A stretch of DNA of 64,000 nucleotides, from NCBI RefSeq assembly GCF_001640025.1, contig NC_031673.1, positions 2,108,001-2,172,000 on the forward strand, in the 5' to 3' direction. Below are positions 1 to 10,856 of this stretch, piece after piece. Each line of letters begins with the position of its first letter. Within the stretch, counting starts at the first letter, position 1. Under the pieces are notes generated by a model that saw only the letters and a list, made by a program, of their open reading frames with translations, was not told the origin of the DNA and did no database searches. A program made the translations under genes and the position numbers. Origin of the DNA: Sugiyamaella lignohabitans. Taxonomy: Eukaryota; Ascomycota; Dipodascomycetes; Dipodascales; Trichomonascaceae.

Positions 1-93
1 CCGTCTACTCCACCACCGGCCCCTCCCCTCTCCAACCCACTACAACCTACCCACTAGCCCCTCAAACCCCCCTCGCAGGCCCCCCACCACACC

Positions 94-144
94 GCTCGCG
101 AAGCGAGCACAACGGGTCCGGGCAGCGCCCGGCCGCCGGAGGCA
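94..144 (-). repeat. Hairpin element, solo arm (covarying B stem)
   Basis: Arm in C-B-A order. The C hairpin is GCTCGC-GAA-GCGAGC. The B hairpin is CCGGGC-AGC-GCCCGG instead of the usual TGGGGC-NNN-GCCCCA: two outer base pairs have changed on both sides, so the stem is kept. Confidence 0.9.
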
Positions 145-427
145 GACCCACCACCCACCAAAGCCCTGGCCCCCGATAGATTGATTGTTTATTGTAGCTG
201 CACAGTGGACCCGAGCGTCAACAGCACGGTTGCTTGTTTTGTGTGCATCAGATCGACAGCTAACCGCCCCGCAGGTCTTCTTTTTTAGTTAGTGTTTTTC
301 CATTTCCACTTATGTACTGAGTATGTAAGTCCGCCCCAGCTTAAGCCTACTTGGGGGCTGAGGTCGACTATCTTGGCAATAGTAGACACAAAAAATTATT
401 ACTATTAGCTGCTATTGAGTGAGACTA

Positions 428-452
428 GTATTATATATATATATATATATAG
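428..452. repeat. (AT)n microsatellite
   Basis: About ten uninterrupted AT dinucleotides in a non-coding, T-rich context. Confidence 0.9.
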
Positions 453-1112
453 ACAGAGAGGGTTGCGGGTTTTGTTTTGATTGTGAATAATTTTTTTCCG
501 GTTGGTTAATTTGTTTGTACTACTTTTTTCTTGATATCAGGTCGATTGGTTGATTAATTGATTGATTAGTTGATTGTGAACTTGTAACGACAGATAAGTT
601 TGTCTGTTTTGAATTATCAATTATTTTTTCTATTGTTCGCTTGGTGATATACGGTAAGTACTAATTGTGAACAAAGGCAGTGGGTATTGATATGGTACAT
701 TAAAGGGTGGTAATAGTAGTAGATGGATTGTTTGTTGTGATGATGTTAGTGGTGTTGGTGATGATAGAGACGGGTGTTGGTCAGGCTAGCAGAACATTGT
801 GGGCCTATAGTGCAACAGATTGGATTCTCATATGGGCTTGAACCGGGTTCTCGGGTCAAGGTTTTATGAACCATTTGCATTTGATCAGTAGGCCTGGCAG
901 TGACTCGGCAGTAGGTTTCTGGGGTAGGGCTTGTGGCTTCCTGGGCGACGGTGAGCTTAGCAGGCTGTGAAAGTTACTTTACTTGCTGCGGTTGTTTGCT
1001 TACAGTGACCTTACTGTGCTGCTGCTGGTGCTACTGCCAATGGAGCTGCTGCCGCTGGGGCTGCTGCTACCACTATTAAAGTTTATTATTGAGTGTGATG
1101 TGCAAAAAAATT

Positions 1113-1141
1113 GCAAGGTCAAGGCAAGGTCAAGGCAAGGC
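1113..1141. repeat. 11-bp tandem repeat
   Basis: Two to three copies of GCAAGGTCAAG head to tail in non-coding DNA. Confidence 0.8.
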
Positions 1142-1660
1142 AGAGAGAGGGCAAGTTGACAGTTGCGGTAGTTGCAGTTGTTGTTGCAGCATCGACTGGA
1201 CGCTGGAAAATAGGGGGGGCTGGCTCTTTGTTTTCCGAGATGCGACAGTTTGTGCATGTCAGCTAATGAATGGTCCTGAGATGATTGTGAATATGGTTTA
1301 GAGATGCTATATTTACACTTCATTTCGGTTGTACCGCTACTGCTACCATAGACAATCGCATCAGTTTGGTGAAATTTTTCCACAGTTACGTTACTATACT
1401 GGTTGTGCTACTGCTACTGGCTCATTTTGTTGTCATGTGTGTCAGACCAATCAGTCAGGTACCGGCTGTAGCTCTTACAGAATATCTGATGCGTATCGAT
1501 ATATGCATTTTCAGTACGATGATGCGGAACTTTGTCCCGAATTGTGAGGTGCGTGCATCAGTCGAGCCAGCCGCTGCAATAAGAAACAAAACAACACAGA
1601 CGAGCGGGAGAATTAGAAGGAAAAGGAATAAAGAACAGTAGAAACAGCAGAAACAACAAA

Positions 1661-1703
1661 AACCAACGAAACCAACGAAACCAACGAAACCAACAAAACC
1701 AAC
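1661..1703. repeat. 9-bp tandem repeat
   Basis: Almost five copies of AACCAACGA, the last two with a G-to-A change, in non-coding DNA. Confidence 0.9.
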
Positions 1704-2441
1704 AGAAAGAACAAAAAAACGCGACTGTTGGAGCAGCGGCTACATCACGTACGACAAACAATAGCATCAATGCTCATACTCAGTCTCACTCTGCAACTGG
1801 CTGCACGAATTACTTGCATATATGCTTCGACCCTGCACGCATATTTTACGTTTAAATTTTCTGGTTTTTGTTTTTCTTGTTTTTTTTCTGCTTATTTTCT
1901 TTTTTACTTGATATTTGCGGCGATTTAGCCTGATACTGTGCACTCGGCTTCGGTCATCAATTGTTTAGCAACGCCTCGCTTGTCTATTGCCTAGCTTATT
2001 ACTATTGTGAATGCCTGCCTGACTTTTCATAACCTTCTGACAACATCCAATTTTTTTTGTTTTTGTCAAGACTTTGATTTGAATTTGCTTGCAAGTCGCT
2101 ATTGTATTTGTTTATTTACATTTGGTTACACAAATTGTTAGTACCGGGTATACCGTAAATACTGGAAATACCGCACCAACTGTGACTGCCAAACGCACGA
2201 CTGTTTTTCTGGACTTGCTGGAAGTTTTCCTACAATTGAACCTGAGTTTTAGGGATTTTTCAGGAGCCACGAGCCAGGAATTCAAGAGTTCAAGAGTTTA
2301 CAGAAGTTTACCAGTTGTTTTCAAGAGTTTACTAGACCAGTCACTACCCACTTCTGCCTTTGTGATCACACACACTAGAACTTCAATCTAGTTTGTAAAC
2401 ATCCAATACTAACTAAACTGAACAGCTCCATCAAATAAATA

Positions 2442-4323
2442 ATGGCGTTCCGTGCTTTTTTTGGCCCTCTTTGGATTATTTTCACTGCCGGTGCAGCACT
2501 TTTGCTGTTCTTCATTGTCTTGGGAGGCTCCAGAAACTCGACTCCTCTCAATGAGTTCTTCTGGCTAGAAGCAGACACTTCAAAAGTCCCCGGAGCTCCC
2601 TCGCTCACCAGATGGACCTTTTACGGTATCTGCCATGTCGTCGACGGCAGAAATGCCAACTGTACCTCCAACAAGGCCGACTTTGGTTTTGACCCCATCC
2701 ACACTTTTGGCACCCACACTGGTCTCCCTGACGATTTTGCTACCAGCCGTGACGTAAGTATTAGACCTGGAGTTCTGGAAGAATTGGTTGAGTAGAATTG
2801 GACTTGTGAATCTACGAATGTGTGTAAGAGGTAGCTGAATTACAGCTGTAGCATGAGCTGTGACTTCAGCTGGAGTTGAACTTGAATTTCAACTTTAGCT
2901 TTGGAATTGCTCAGGATGAGACAGAAGCTATTTATCTCAACGCACTCTCTACGGTTCATTTGCAACCAACTCTACTCACTGCCGACTTCTCCCCCTCCTC
3001 TTCACACTTGAGCTAAATACCCGGCGACTGCGATTGCCCTGGCTCACTGGCTTGCTCTTTGATTTGCTCACTGTCTGCTACTGAGTTTTTTATTCGGGCG
3101 TCTGGGATGTTCATTCCACTGACAGGTCTGCCTGGTCTGCTGACCCGACCGCCAGTGGGTGTTTTTCTGCTGCTGTTTTTGCTGCTCCACTTCGCAAGCC
3201 AGACCCGGGCTTGTGCAGATTTGACACCCACCACACCCACCTCGCTACTGGCACCAGCGAACCACCCCTCCTCCCTCCACCTGCTGAATCCATGGCCCGA
3301 CATCAGTCCATTGTTTTTGTTTCCCTCAACAAGGGAATTGCACCCTAGCCCCGAATTCCATGGCCCGATTTGGTCCTTGTATGATTGCAGTATCATGCAT
3401 CATGCACAACCTTCGCACCAATCTGGGACGGTGCCTGGCATGGCGGGTGGAGGGGCTGGCAGCAGACGGGACTTGTTTGTTTTTGGCTGGATCGGGAGAC
3501 GTTGGTTGGCACGGTCCTGGTGGTGGGCTGGGCCCGTGCCTCCGGCGGCCGGGGCTCCGCCCCAGACCCTGGTTGTGCTCGCTTCGCGAGCGGCCGGGAC
3601 CGTGTTGGTGCCCCGAGCGGCATCCTCCGAGATCAGGCGAGGTTCACGGGTGGGTCGACCCGAGTCAGACAGGGGACCAGACCAAAAGAGCGAGAGAGTG
3701 ATCCAGTAATCCAGGGACCCCCGACCCGCTCGCGAAGCGAGCACAACCAGGGTCTGGGGCGGAGCCCCAGCCGCCGGAGGCACACTCCCCATCCCCTAAA
3801 GAACAGGAACTAACAGATCCAGACTTACTACTACCTCAGTAGAGTGGCTTTCCCATTGTACTTGATTGCCCTTGCTTTCACAGTTATTGCCCTGTTTTTC
3901 TCATTCTTTGCTTTCAAGTCACGTCTTGCTTCGGGATTCTCGTCGTTGCTTGCTTTTGTTGCGTTCTTTTTCGCTGCTGCCGCCGCCTCTTTGTCGACCT
4001 CGTGGACTGTTCTTGCTCAAGACAAGTTCGACGATATCAGCAGCGCTTCGTTGGGTACTAAATTGATTGGTTTCAGTTGGGCGGTTGTGGCTCTGTTGTT
4101 GCTGTCGTTCTTGTTCTTGTGCTGCGGATGTTGTGCTGCCAGACGTAACAGAAACAACGCCGAGATTGCTGCTGACGAGGGAGGTCGTTCGGGCCGCGGC
4201 GCTATGGGCCGTGGTTTCTTCAGACCTGTCAAGAAGAATAACGATCCCAACGGTTTCTTTAAGGAGTCGGATCAGCCTGCTTTGGGTGAACGCTCGTCGT
4301 TCGAAAGAGGTGCTGTGAACTAA
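2442..4323 (+). CDS. SUR7: SUR7/PUN1/FMP45-family eisosome membrane protein, one intron
   Basis: Coding join 2442..2753 and 3823..4323 (270 residues). Sur7-family proteins are four-pass plasma-membrane proteins of eisosome (MCC) domains. Visible features: a first membrane segment at residues 9-29, an extracellular loop with the family WTFYGIC motif and paired cysteines, three further hydrophobic segments after the intron, and a cysteine cluster (CCGCC) at the start of a basic cytosolic tail. The donor is GAC|GTAAGT at 2754. The acceptor is after AG at 3821-3822, only a few bases past the branch motif ACTAAC; this choice restores the expected TYYYLSRV bridge before the second membrane segment, whereas later AGs do not. 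The 1,069-nt intron is unusually long and carries two oppositely oriented hairpin-element arms. Which Sur7 paralogue this is cannot be decided here. Confidence 0.85.
3537..3591 (+). repeat. Hairpin element arm inside SUR7-family intron
   Basis: A-B-C order with a GCTCGC-TTC-GCGAGC C hairpin. Module A/B reads GGCGGCCGGGG, a small variant. It faces a second arm 136 nt downstream in the same intron. Confidence 0.9.
3728..3782 (-). repeat. Hairpin element arm inside SUR7-family intron
   Basis: C-B-A order with C hairpin GCTCGC-GAA-GCGAGC and canonical B hairpin. It ends about 25 nt before the intron branch site. Confidence 0.9.
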
Positions 4324-4612
4324 ACACCTCCACCGACAGCTGTCCTGTCCTGACTCTCAAAATCAAACTTCCCTCTCCCCTCCTTCTCCCCCTCCCGCGT
4401 TTAGAATGGACATACCACCCAGCACCGCCAATACCACTGCTCCATTGTCCATTCTGTGTATTTCACCCAGTCGTATGTGACAGTATTTTTTATATCCAAT
4501 ATTTATCAGCGATAACTTCATTGCACTGCCACCATCCTTCCACTAATCTTTTCCCTATATTCTAATTCTATACTAATTAATGGTTTCGACAAGCTCTTCG
4601 GATCCCGGGCCT

Positions 4613-4672
4613 GCCTCCGGCGGCTGGGGCTCTGCCCCAGACCCCGTGGCTCCTCTCGCTACGCTCGAGTCG
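4613..4672 (+). repeat. Hairpin element arm at head of the 91-bp array
   Basis: A-B-C order. The B loop is TCT and the C module is CTCTCGC-TAC-GCTCGAGTCG, a GTA loop on the other strand. Confidence 0.9.
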
Positions 4673-5442
4673 TTACCGGGAGGTGTCCAGAGGTTTGTGA
4701 AGTCAAATTCGGTCATCTGTGTCTCGTGTCCTGCTTCCAACGACTGGGATATAAGTAGCTTCATTAATAATGTCCCTAATTCATACTATATCTTAAATAG
4801 TATTACAGATTCTGATGGTACTGCTAGACTACCTGTCACCTCTCGTGGCTCTCGAGTCGTGAACTGGGGGTCTTCAGGAGTTCGTGAATTCAAACTTGGG
4901 TCAACTGCTTTGCACGAGTCTGCCTCCGGCGGCTGGGGCTCTGCCCCGGACCCCGTGGCTCCTCTCGCTCCGCTCGAGTCGTTACCGGGGTTATCTGACA
5001 GTTCCAGGGGTTCGTTAGTCTTCTAACACGACTCATACATTTCACTCGTAGTTCCTCTCATCTTACCCGAGTCGCGACATGGGGTGTCAGCTGCTTCTGG
5101 GTTCTTGAGATTCAACCATGGTTCATGTGTTTCACTCGTGTCTCCTGTCAATGCGCTCGAGTCGTGAACAGGGCGAGGCTGGCTGCTCTAGGGGTTCTTG
5201 AGTCTTCAAACAGCGTTAACGTGTTTTACTCGTCTCTCCTGTTCTTGCGAAGCGTGAACGGGGGTGTCTGGCTGTTTTATCTGTTCACGAATCTTCAAAC
5301 GCGGGTCATACGGTTCACCTGCGCTCTTCTCACAGTACTCAAGTCGTGAAGAAGAGAATCTGGCCGCTTCAGTTATTCGGTGTTCATGAGTCTTCGCCTG
5401 TGTCATTCGTGCTCGTGTCCTGTAGCTCCGCGAAGCGGAGCA
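4673..5442. repeat. Degenerate ~91-bp tandem array with hairpin-like punctuation
   Basis: The junction motif GAGTCGTGAAC or its decayed forms recurs near 4981, 5071, 5161, 5252, 5343 and 5434, a spacing of 89-92 bp. Each unit also repeats a TTCNNGAGTCTTCAA block followed by a GTTCA...TTCACTCGT block. The unit ending at 4981 is about 30 bp longer because it holds a complete A and B module. Each unit ends with a version of the element's C module in a different state of decay, for example 5142-5164 and 5236-5254. Before 4860 the periodicity is less regular. I see no coding potential. Confidence 0.75.
4921..4981 (+). repeat. Hairpin element arm within the 91-bp array
   Basis: A-B-C order. C module CTCTCGC-TCC-GCTCGAGTCG (GGA loop on the other strand). 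The B stem has one mismatch (GCCCCGG). Confidence 0.9.
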
Positions 5443-5562
5443 CAACGGGGTCTGGGGCAGCGCCCCAGCCGCCGGAGGCGAAAAGAAACCGCCGAGAAGT
5501 GTCAGGAGCTCCGCGTAGCGGAGCACAACGGGGTCTGGGGCAGCGCCCCAGCCGCCGGAGGC
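5425..5562 (-). repeat. Two hairpin arms in an 83-bp tandem duplication
   Basis: Arms at 5425-5479 and 5508-5562, both C-B-A, with C hairpins GCTCCGC-GAA-GCGGAGC and GCTCCGC-GTA-GCGGAGC. The 11 bases following each (GAAAAGAAACC) are shared, so the arm was duplicated with its flank. Both A modules end GGAGGCG instead of GGAGGCA. Confidence 0.9.
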
Positions 5563-6062
5563 GAAAAGAAACCCCCAGAGAGTCTTAGGAGAAGAGGGAG
5601 AGAGATATGCAATATATTCAATTCACGCCATACAAAGAGTAATAAAATAATAAAATAATAGTAATAATAGTAATAGTAGTAGAGTAGTAGTAATAGTAGA
5701 GATTAATACCAGCGGCCACGAGGCGCGGAGCCTGTTATGGGAGGGGGAGAGAGTAGCAAATAAAAATACTAATGGAACACAAAACCATCCGTGAGACAAT
5801 ATTCATAAAGTCATAAAATAAAATAAAAAGTCGGAACGAATTAATGATGAATAATGAATAAAAACAATGACGAGGTAAAACGTTTTGGTACGTTGAATGA
5901 TAAACAAACAAAAACACAGGTGGTCATGGCAGGCAACTAACTTTTTGTTTTCTTTCTTCGGATGTCCTAACAAATGACAAACAAACAAAAAAAATTGTGA
6001 CACTTGGTAATGATAACAAAACTACAAGTGTCCAGGTCTACATTTTTTCGGGTTTCTTGTTA

Positions 6063-9005
6063 TTAATATCCGCCAAGTCCATTATTATAGCGGCCACCAT
6101 TGCTATATCCGTTGGCGTTCTTTTGTCCGTTAAGTCCTGGAGCCATTCTGTTACTGTTATTCGAGTTGTTTCCTGGTGGACCGCCGTTGGAAGAACTGCC
6201 ACTGTTGGATCCTCTTACACCCAATGGGTTCTTAGAGAACGACAGACGGATTCCTCCTTTAACACTGTTTGAAAGTCCGAATCCATACAGCTCTTCGAGT
6301 GCACGAGTAGCGTAGTTTACGTCCTCAAACTCGACAAAACACATTGGTCCATTTGCCTTTGTACGGAAACATAGTCGTTTATAACCGCGACGACTCGAAA
6401 ACAGCTCCTTGAGCTCTTCTTCACTGGTGTCAGGAGGAAGGTTTCCAACGTATAAAGTATTGCAAGGAGGGTTCTGGTCAGCAGGATTGGCTGGAGGCAA
6501 AACTCGTCCACCACTTTGCATGATCTGAATAGCTTGCGAGTTATTGGTGGGTGAGTATGCTACAACGACTTTACTTGGATCGTTGGTACTTCCTGTTGAT
6601 ACAGGAATTCCAACAGTGCCATTAACATTAACAACAGATGGGGCATTACCACTGGAATTACCAGCAGCATTTCCTGGTCCACCAGAAGGTCCACTGATAG
6701 AAAGACTTTGGAACTGTCTGGCAGCGCTCACTGGTCCATTAGCTCCAGCAGTGGCAAGAGATGCCGATGTTTGCTGGCTGCTGGTACTGGGTGTGGCTAT
6801 AGCAGAAGTTCTTCTCTTATCAGGCCATTGAGGAGTGGGTTGAGGCTGTTGTGGAGGTGGAATTTGTGCTGATGTTTGTTGTTGTGGTTGCTGCTGTTGT
6901 TGCTGCTGTTGTTGTTGTTGCTGTTGAGTCTGTTGTTGTTGAGGTTGCGACTGCTGTACCTGTGACTGTTGTACCTGTTTATTAGCCCCGTTTGAAATAG
7001 GGGGAATGATTCCTCGTCCTTCGAAAGAATGCTGATGCATTAAAGGAGGTGATACCTGAGAACCTCCATTAGCACCCGTTCCAATAGGAGCAGGTGCAGA
7101 CTGCTTCTGGTTATGCAATAAAGAAGAAGGCGATGTTGATGATGGTTGTTGGCCTTGGATGGGACCAGAGTTTGCCTGTTGACCTTGTGTCTGTTGACCC
7201 TGCTGCTGCTGCTGTTGCTGTTGTTGTGACTGCTGTTGTTGATGCTGTTGTTGCTGTTGCTGCTGCTGGGACTGAGACTGAGGTTGTTGTTGAGACTGTT
7301 GTTGATTCTGTTGGCCAGATGTCGATTGTGGCTGCTGTTGTTGTTGGGGTTGTGGACCAACAAGTTTATTACCAGGAACATTAGAGAACCCTAAGAAAGA
7401 AGAAGGTTGTTGCACAAAGAACCGACTGGGATCTTGAACAATCGAGTTGAACTCTTCATCTTCTCTTCCTTGTGATTCGAGCAACAACGATCGACCAGAA
7501 GCTCGGCCATTAATCGAACCAATAGTATTCGACAGTCCATTAGGCAACGTACCAGGCAAACCATTTGGCAAGCCATTAGGTAAACCACTAGCCAAACCAT
7601 TTGGCATGCCATTTGGCAATCCATTAGGCATACCATTGGGCAAACCATTTGGTAAACCATTAGGAATACCATTTGATAAACCGCTCAAACCATTTGTCAA
7701 ACCACCCAAACTGGTCAAAGAAGGCAAACTAGACAGTCCAATAGGATCCATGCCTTTACCACCGGGAGTTTCAGGCGCACTTCCTGAATGATGTTGATGA
7801 TGCTGATGTGCTTGTTGCTGCTGCTGCTGTTGTTGCTGGCCAGAAGGACCCTGACCAGGTTGAGAAATGGGAAACAGAGATCGAGGCGACGTGGGTGAAA
7901 ACAAACCAGATGCACCTGCACCAGGACCTCCTGAATTAGAATTGTCATTATAGTAATCGGCGAATGGAGGAGGAGGCATTTCAAGAGTAGCAGCACTGGG
8001 CAAATTAGCAGTAGCATTTGCAAATGCAAATCTACTACCACTTGTCTTTGTAGCACTGCCAGGAGCACCCGAATTGCCTGATCCAGGACCCTGAACAGAT
8101 GCTAATCTTGAAAGCGACTCATGAGAAATTGACTGACGACTGCCACGAATATCACACTTCAATGGCAATAATGAAACGTTGTTGTATGCGAGAGTAGGAG
8201 ATGAAGAAGATGAAGTGGTTGTAGGAGAAGTGACAGCAGTGCTATTACCATTAGTTCCAGAACCAGACCCTGATCCTGGATTATTGCTGCTGTTACTAAT
8301 ACCAGCAGAACCAGTGGAAAACACATCATTGCGCATATCCAAAGTGGCCTGGGCCATATTGGCATTGACATAGGTCCGGAAAAATGCAGTACCCAGCACA
8401 TTCGCTGGCAGACCATCTTCGGCAATCGATTGGGATTTCTGTAATTCACTGTACAAAAATCCGTCGGCAAATGTGAAAAGGACTCGGAACTCGCGAGCCG
8501 TGATGTCTCTAGGAAGGTTTTGAATGCGAAGAGCCACAGGAGGAGGGCCTGATAATGATGAAACACCGCCAGCTGAACCAGCTGATGCTGTAACTCCACC
8601 ACCAACACCACCCGAACCAGCTGCTGACACACTTCCTATACTGCCCGAACCGGTCACAGAGCCTGGTCCAGGAGCACCCGACCCGGGTCCATTAACACTA
8701 TCCTCTAGAATCAAAGGGAAAAAGCTCGACGTCGAGCTCAAAATCGAGCTCGATCCGACTCCACTAATGCCCTGGCCCGAACCCGGGCCACTATTTCCGT
8801 TTCCATTTCCATTTCCATTCGCGTTTCCAGGACCCGAGCCCGATCCAGCACCGCTGCTGCTGGCCTCAAGACCAAATGCATTATCACCAAAACCACCGGC
8901 ACCTCCACCGTTCATAATCGAGTACGCCGGAAACGCGCCCTCATTGCCATGGCCCGCCGCCGCGAATATCGACGGCTGCCCCGTCTGCTGAGCTGTACTC
9001 GCCAT
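6063..9005 (-). CDS. WHI3: Whi3/Whi4-like RNA-binding protein
   Basis: 980 residues from ATG at 9005. Whi3 binds GCAU-containing mRNAs such as CLN3 and delays Start. The C-terminal RRM lies at about 843-928 with RNP2 LYVGNL and RNP1-like MCFVEF, preceded by NPPCN and followed by [14 protein letters not shown], a signature of Whi3. A second, weaker RRM-like fold ([11 protein letters not shown]) lies at about 155-235. Between them are long polyQ tracts (about 551-607 and 682-718) and a tandem N-G-L-P peptide repeat at about 435-498. The frame remains open upstream of 9005 to 9251, but that part is translated from a hairpin element, so I chose the first ATG downstream (MASTAQQTG). The element then lies in the 5' leader, 52 nt before the start. 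PolyQ-rich Whi3 is known to assemble into condensates. Confidence 0.9.
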   Translation of the reverse strand: MASTAQQTGQPSIFAAAGHGNEGAFPAYSIMNGGGAGGFGDNAFGLEASSSGAGSGSGPGNANGNGNGNGNSGPGSGQGISGVGSSSILSSTSSFFPLILEDSVNGPGSGAPGPGSVTGSGSIGSVSAAGSGGVGGGVTASAGSAGGVSSLSGPPPVALRIQNLPRDITAREFRVLFTFADGFLYSELQKSQSIAEDGLPANVLGTAFFRTYVNANMAQATLDMRNDVFSTGSAGISNSSNNPGSGSGSGTNGNSTAVTSPTTTSSSSSPTLAYNNVSLLPLKCDIRGSRQSISHESLSRLASVQGPGSGNSGAPGSATKTSGSRFAFANATANLPSAATLEMPPPPFADYYNDNSNSGGPGAGASGLFSPTSPRSLFPISQPGQGPSGQQQQQQQQQAHQHHQHHSGSAPETPGGKGMDPIGLSSLPSLTSLGGLTNGLSGLSNGIPNGLPNGLPNGMPNGLPNGMPNGLASGLPNGLPNGLPGTLPNGLSNTIGSINGRASGRSLLLESQGREDEEFNSIVQDPSRFFVQQPSSFLGFSNVPGNKLVGPQPQQQQQPQSTSGQQNQQQSQQQPQSQSQQQQQQQQHQQQQSQQQQQQQQQGQQTQGQQANSGPIQGQQPSSTSPSSLLHNQKQSAPAPIGTGANGGSQVSPPLMHQHSFEGRGIIPPISNGANKQVQQSQVQQSQPQQQQTQQQQQQQQQQQQQPQQQTSAQIPPPQQPQPTPQWPDKRRTSAIATPSTSSQQTSASLATAGANGPVSAARQFQSLSISGPSGGPGNAAGNSSGNAPSVVNVNGTVGIPVSTGSTNDPSKVVVAYSPTNNSQAIQIMQSGGRVLPPANPADQNPPCNTLYVGNLPPDTSEEELKELFSSRRGYKRLCFRTKANGPMCFVEFEDVNYATRALEELYGFGLSNSVKGGIRLSFSKNPLGVRGSNSGSSSNGGPPGNNSNNSNRMAPGLNGQKNANGYSNGGRYNNGLGGY
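7505..7700 (-). repeat. Coding tandem repeat (NGLP) in WHI3-like gene
   Basis: A 12-bp unit encoding N-G-L/M-P is repeated about a dozen times with synonymous and L/M changes. Copy number could vary between strains. Confidence 0.85.
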
Positions 9006-9056
9006 TTCTGCTGCTTCTCGGTTAGTCTCTTCTCTCAAACTTGTGGATGGGGGGTG

Positions 9057-9202
9057 TGCCTCCGGCGGCTGGGGCGCTGCCCCAGACCCCGTAGCTCCGC
9101 TTCGCGGAGACTCTGCCACGTCCCCCGTCGAACCATCGACGCCCTGTCCCTCCGCGAAGCGGAGCAACGGGGTCTGGGGCGGTGCCCCAGCCGCCGGAGG
9201 CA
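9057..9202. repeat. Paired hairpin element in WHI3-like 5' leader
   Basis: Arms 9057-9109 (+) and 9150-9202 (-) face each other over 40 nt. Both C hairpins are CTCCGC-TTC-GCGGAG, so this pair is more symmetric than most. The minus arm's B loop is GGT. Confidence 0.9.
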
Positions 9203-10081
9203 CAGTGGGCCCCTCGTAGAACTCACTTTTTGCCGTGATACGCCCTGTCACGTTTGTTTGTTGCTGGTAGGTTGCTGTCGTCTTCCCTGGATGCTGTTGT
9301 TCTACTGCTGAAGTGGCACTCTCGAATCTGCCAGCTTCGCCTTATTATATATCCAGCTGCGACTTGAGGCTGTTGTGTGTTGATTATGCGAAGTATGCTG
9401 TTGTTCGTAATTATTTGTTATGCTGATGTGTTGCTGGTGTGTCTCGATCAGAGCAGCGAGATTCGTTCTGCCCACCGTCTGTCGTCGTGGCTTGGTACGT
9501 GCTGAGTTCGCCGAATAACCTGTCGTGACTCGTCAATAATCAAGTTACTTATTCTCACCACCGACTGACTCGCAAAAACTTATGGTCTTTATCGAAAACC
9601 AAAAAAAAACCTTTTCACTAACGAAACTGAGCGACGTCGAAAGTTTGTAAAACTGGTGTCGATTTATTTCTCTTAGTAATCTGTTGCTAAAAGCCCGTGG
9701 TCGGCCTGGTTCCAAAAAATTCTCTTTGTATTTTCCAGCAGATGTGTCACTCGAATAAATATCGACTGGCTCGGGATCGTTCAAACACTGTTTTTTTCGG
9801 CTGTCGTTTCTCAACTAATAAGCCGTGAAGTGGGTTATTGAGAACTGACTTGTGAAGGATTAATAAAAAGTAACAGGAACGGCGGCGGCAGACTGAGCGC
9901 GTTTTGTGCGAGTTGGTCGTTCCGGTGATGAGAAATGAAGCCCTACTCGGGCCTGTTCCGGGTAACCCTCACTCCCATTGCGCGCGGCTCCCGTTTGACG
10001 CTAGTGCACCAATGCGTCCCCCCAAAAAAACAAACGAAAATTGGGGTGGCGGCTCGGGTCTCTCCTTGGAGGGGAGGGGCC

Positions 10082-10220
10082 TGCCTCCAGCAGCTCGGGC
10101 GCTGCCCCAGACCCCGTAGGTGCTGCTTCGCAGGAGGGTTTTGGGCCGGGGGCTGGTGGGGGGTTTGCCTCCGGCGGCTGGGGCGCTGCCCCAGACCCCG
10201 TTGCTCCTGCTTCGCAGGAG
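10082..10220 (+). repeat. Two hairpin arms in direct orientation
   Basis: Arm 10082-10136 is degenerate (GCCTCCAGCAGC; C hairpin missing its first bases). Arm 10166-10220 is intact with CTCCTGC-TTC-GCAGGAG and B loop GCT. Confidence 0.85.
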
Positions 10221-10381
10221 AGGCCGGGGGGATTGGTTCTGATCTGGGAGGTGGGCGGGGCAGCGGGTGGCTGGCTGGCTGGCCATGGCGTGCGATCCAG
10301 CAGACAGCAACCTTCCATAGCCTTCCTTCTCTCACCCAACACCGGCCTACCCAACCCGGATCCGACCCCCCTCCCCCAGTC

Positions 10382-10443
10382 CGACTCGAGCGAAGCGAGA
10401 GGAGCAACCAGGGTCTGGGGCGGAGCCCCAGCCGCCGGAGGCA
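10382..10443 (-). repeat. Hairpin element, solo arm
   Basis: C-B-A order with the CTCGAGC-GAA-GCGAGAG C module and canonical B. Confidence 0.9.
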
Positions 10444-10802
10444 GGCCCCTCTCCCCCCAGCGGGGGAGCAGGAGGAGCACACGACAGTTCAGGCCTAGCG
10501 CGGACGGCCGATGCCTTACCCAGCACACGGCGGGGTTCGGTGCGGTTGCTGCTGGCAGGACTGCCCAAAACGGCAAGTCAATTTCGCCTGAAACGTGCGT
10601 GGGCAGCAACTTTTTCTGCTCAGCAAATTCCTCCCAACTGCCTAACTGGGCAATGCTGCATCTCTGTTCGCAGTTAGCTCCTGCACCGCGTTCTGCGCGA
10701 CTTGCTTTTTCTGTACGTCAAGGTTTGTCGGTCGGTTTCAGGTTTGCTCTGTGTCCAGGGTCTGCTCGGTTGGAACCGGATCCTCTGATAGGGGGTGGAG
10801 TG

Positions 10803-10856
10803 TGCCTCCGGCGGCTGGGGCTCCGCCCTAGACCCTGGTTGTGCTCGCTTTGCCAG
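10803..10856 (+). repeat. Hairpin element arm, decayed C hairpin
   Basis: A and B modules are good (one B stem mismatch, GCCCTA). The C hairpin has decayed to GCTCGC-TTT-GCCAGC, one of the few arms that break the GNA loop rule. Confidence 0.8.

Larger units (their letters stand above)
1..2441. other. Low-complexity non-coding region at left edge
   Basis: I see no convincing gene here. Open frames are short, low in complexity and do not resemble known proteins. The stretch holds one hairpin-element arm near its left end, an (AT)n run, GATT-rich runs, and two short tandem repeats listed separately. It probably serves as a long upstream region of the SUR7-family gene that follows, with T-rich and CA-rich tracts towards 2400. 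An exon or non-coding RNA cannot be excluded by eye. Confidence 0.6.
4324..6062. other. Repeat-rich intergenic region (SUR7-like / WHI3-like, convergent)
   Basis: No gene is supported. The region holds the degenerate 91-bp tandem array, four hairpin-element arms and an AT-rich tail with (TAATAG)-like runs around 5640-5700, which probably belongs to the 3' end of the WHI3-like transcript. The open frame across 4580-5026 is a by-product of stop-free repeat sequence. Confidence 0.7.

Noticed and set aside
1000..1383. Minus-strand open frame of 127 codons, Ser/Gly-rich at the start
   Set aside because: Low-complexity translation of GCTGCTGCT-type runs, no domain, and overlaps other equally weak frames.
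3059..3709. Long plus-strand frames within the SUR7-family intron
   Set aside because: They lie inside an intron supported by clear donor, branch and acceptor sites, and include stop-free hairpin-element sequence.
4580..5026. 148-codon frame in the tandem array
   Set aside because: Its length comes from two stop-free element arms; the peptide repeats the element translation ASGGWGSAPDPVAP.
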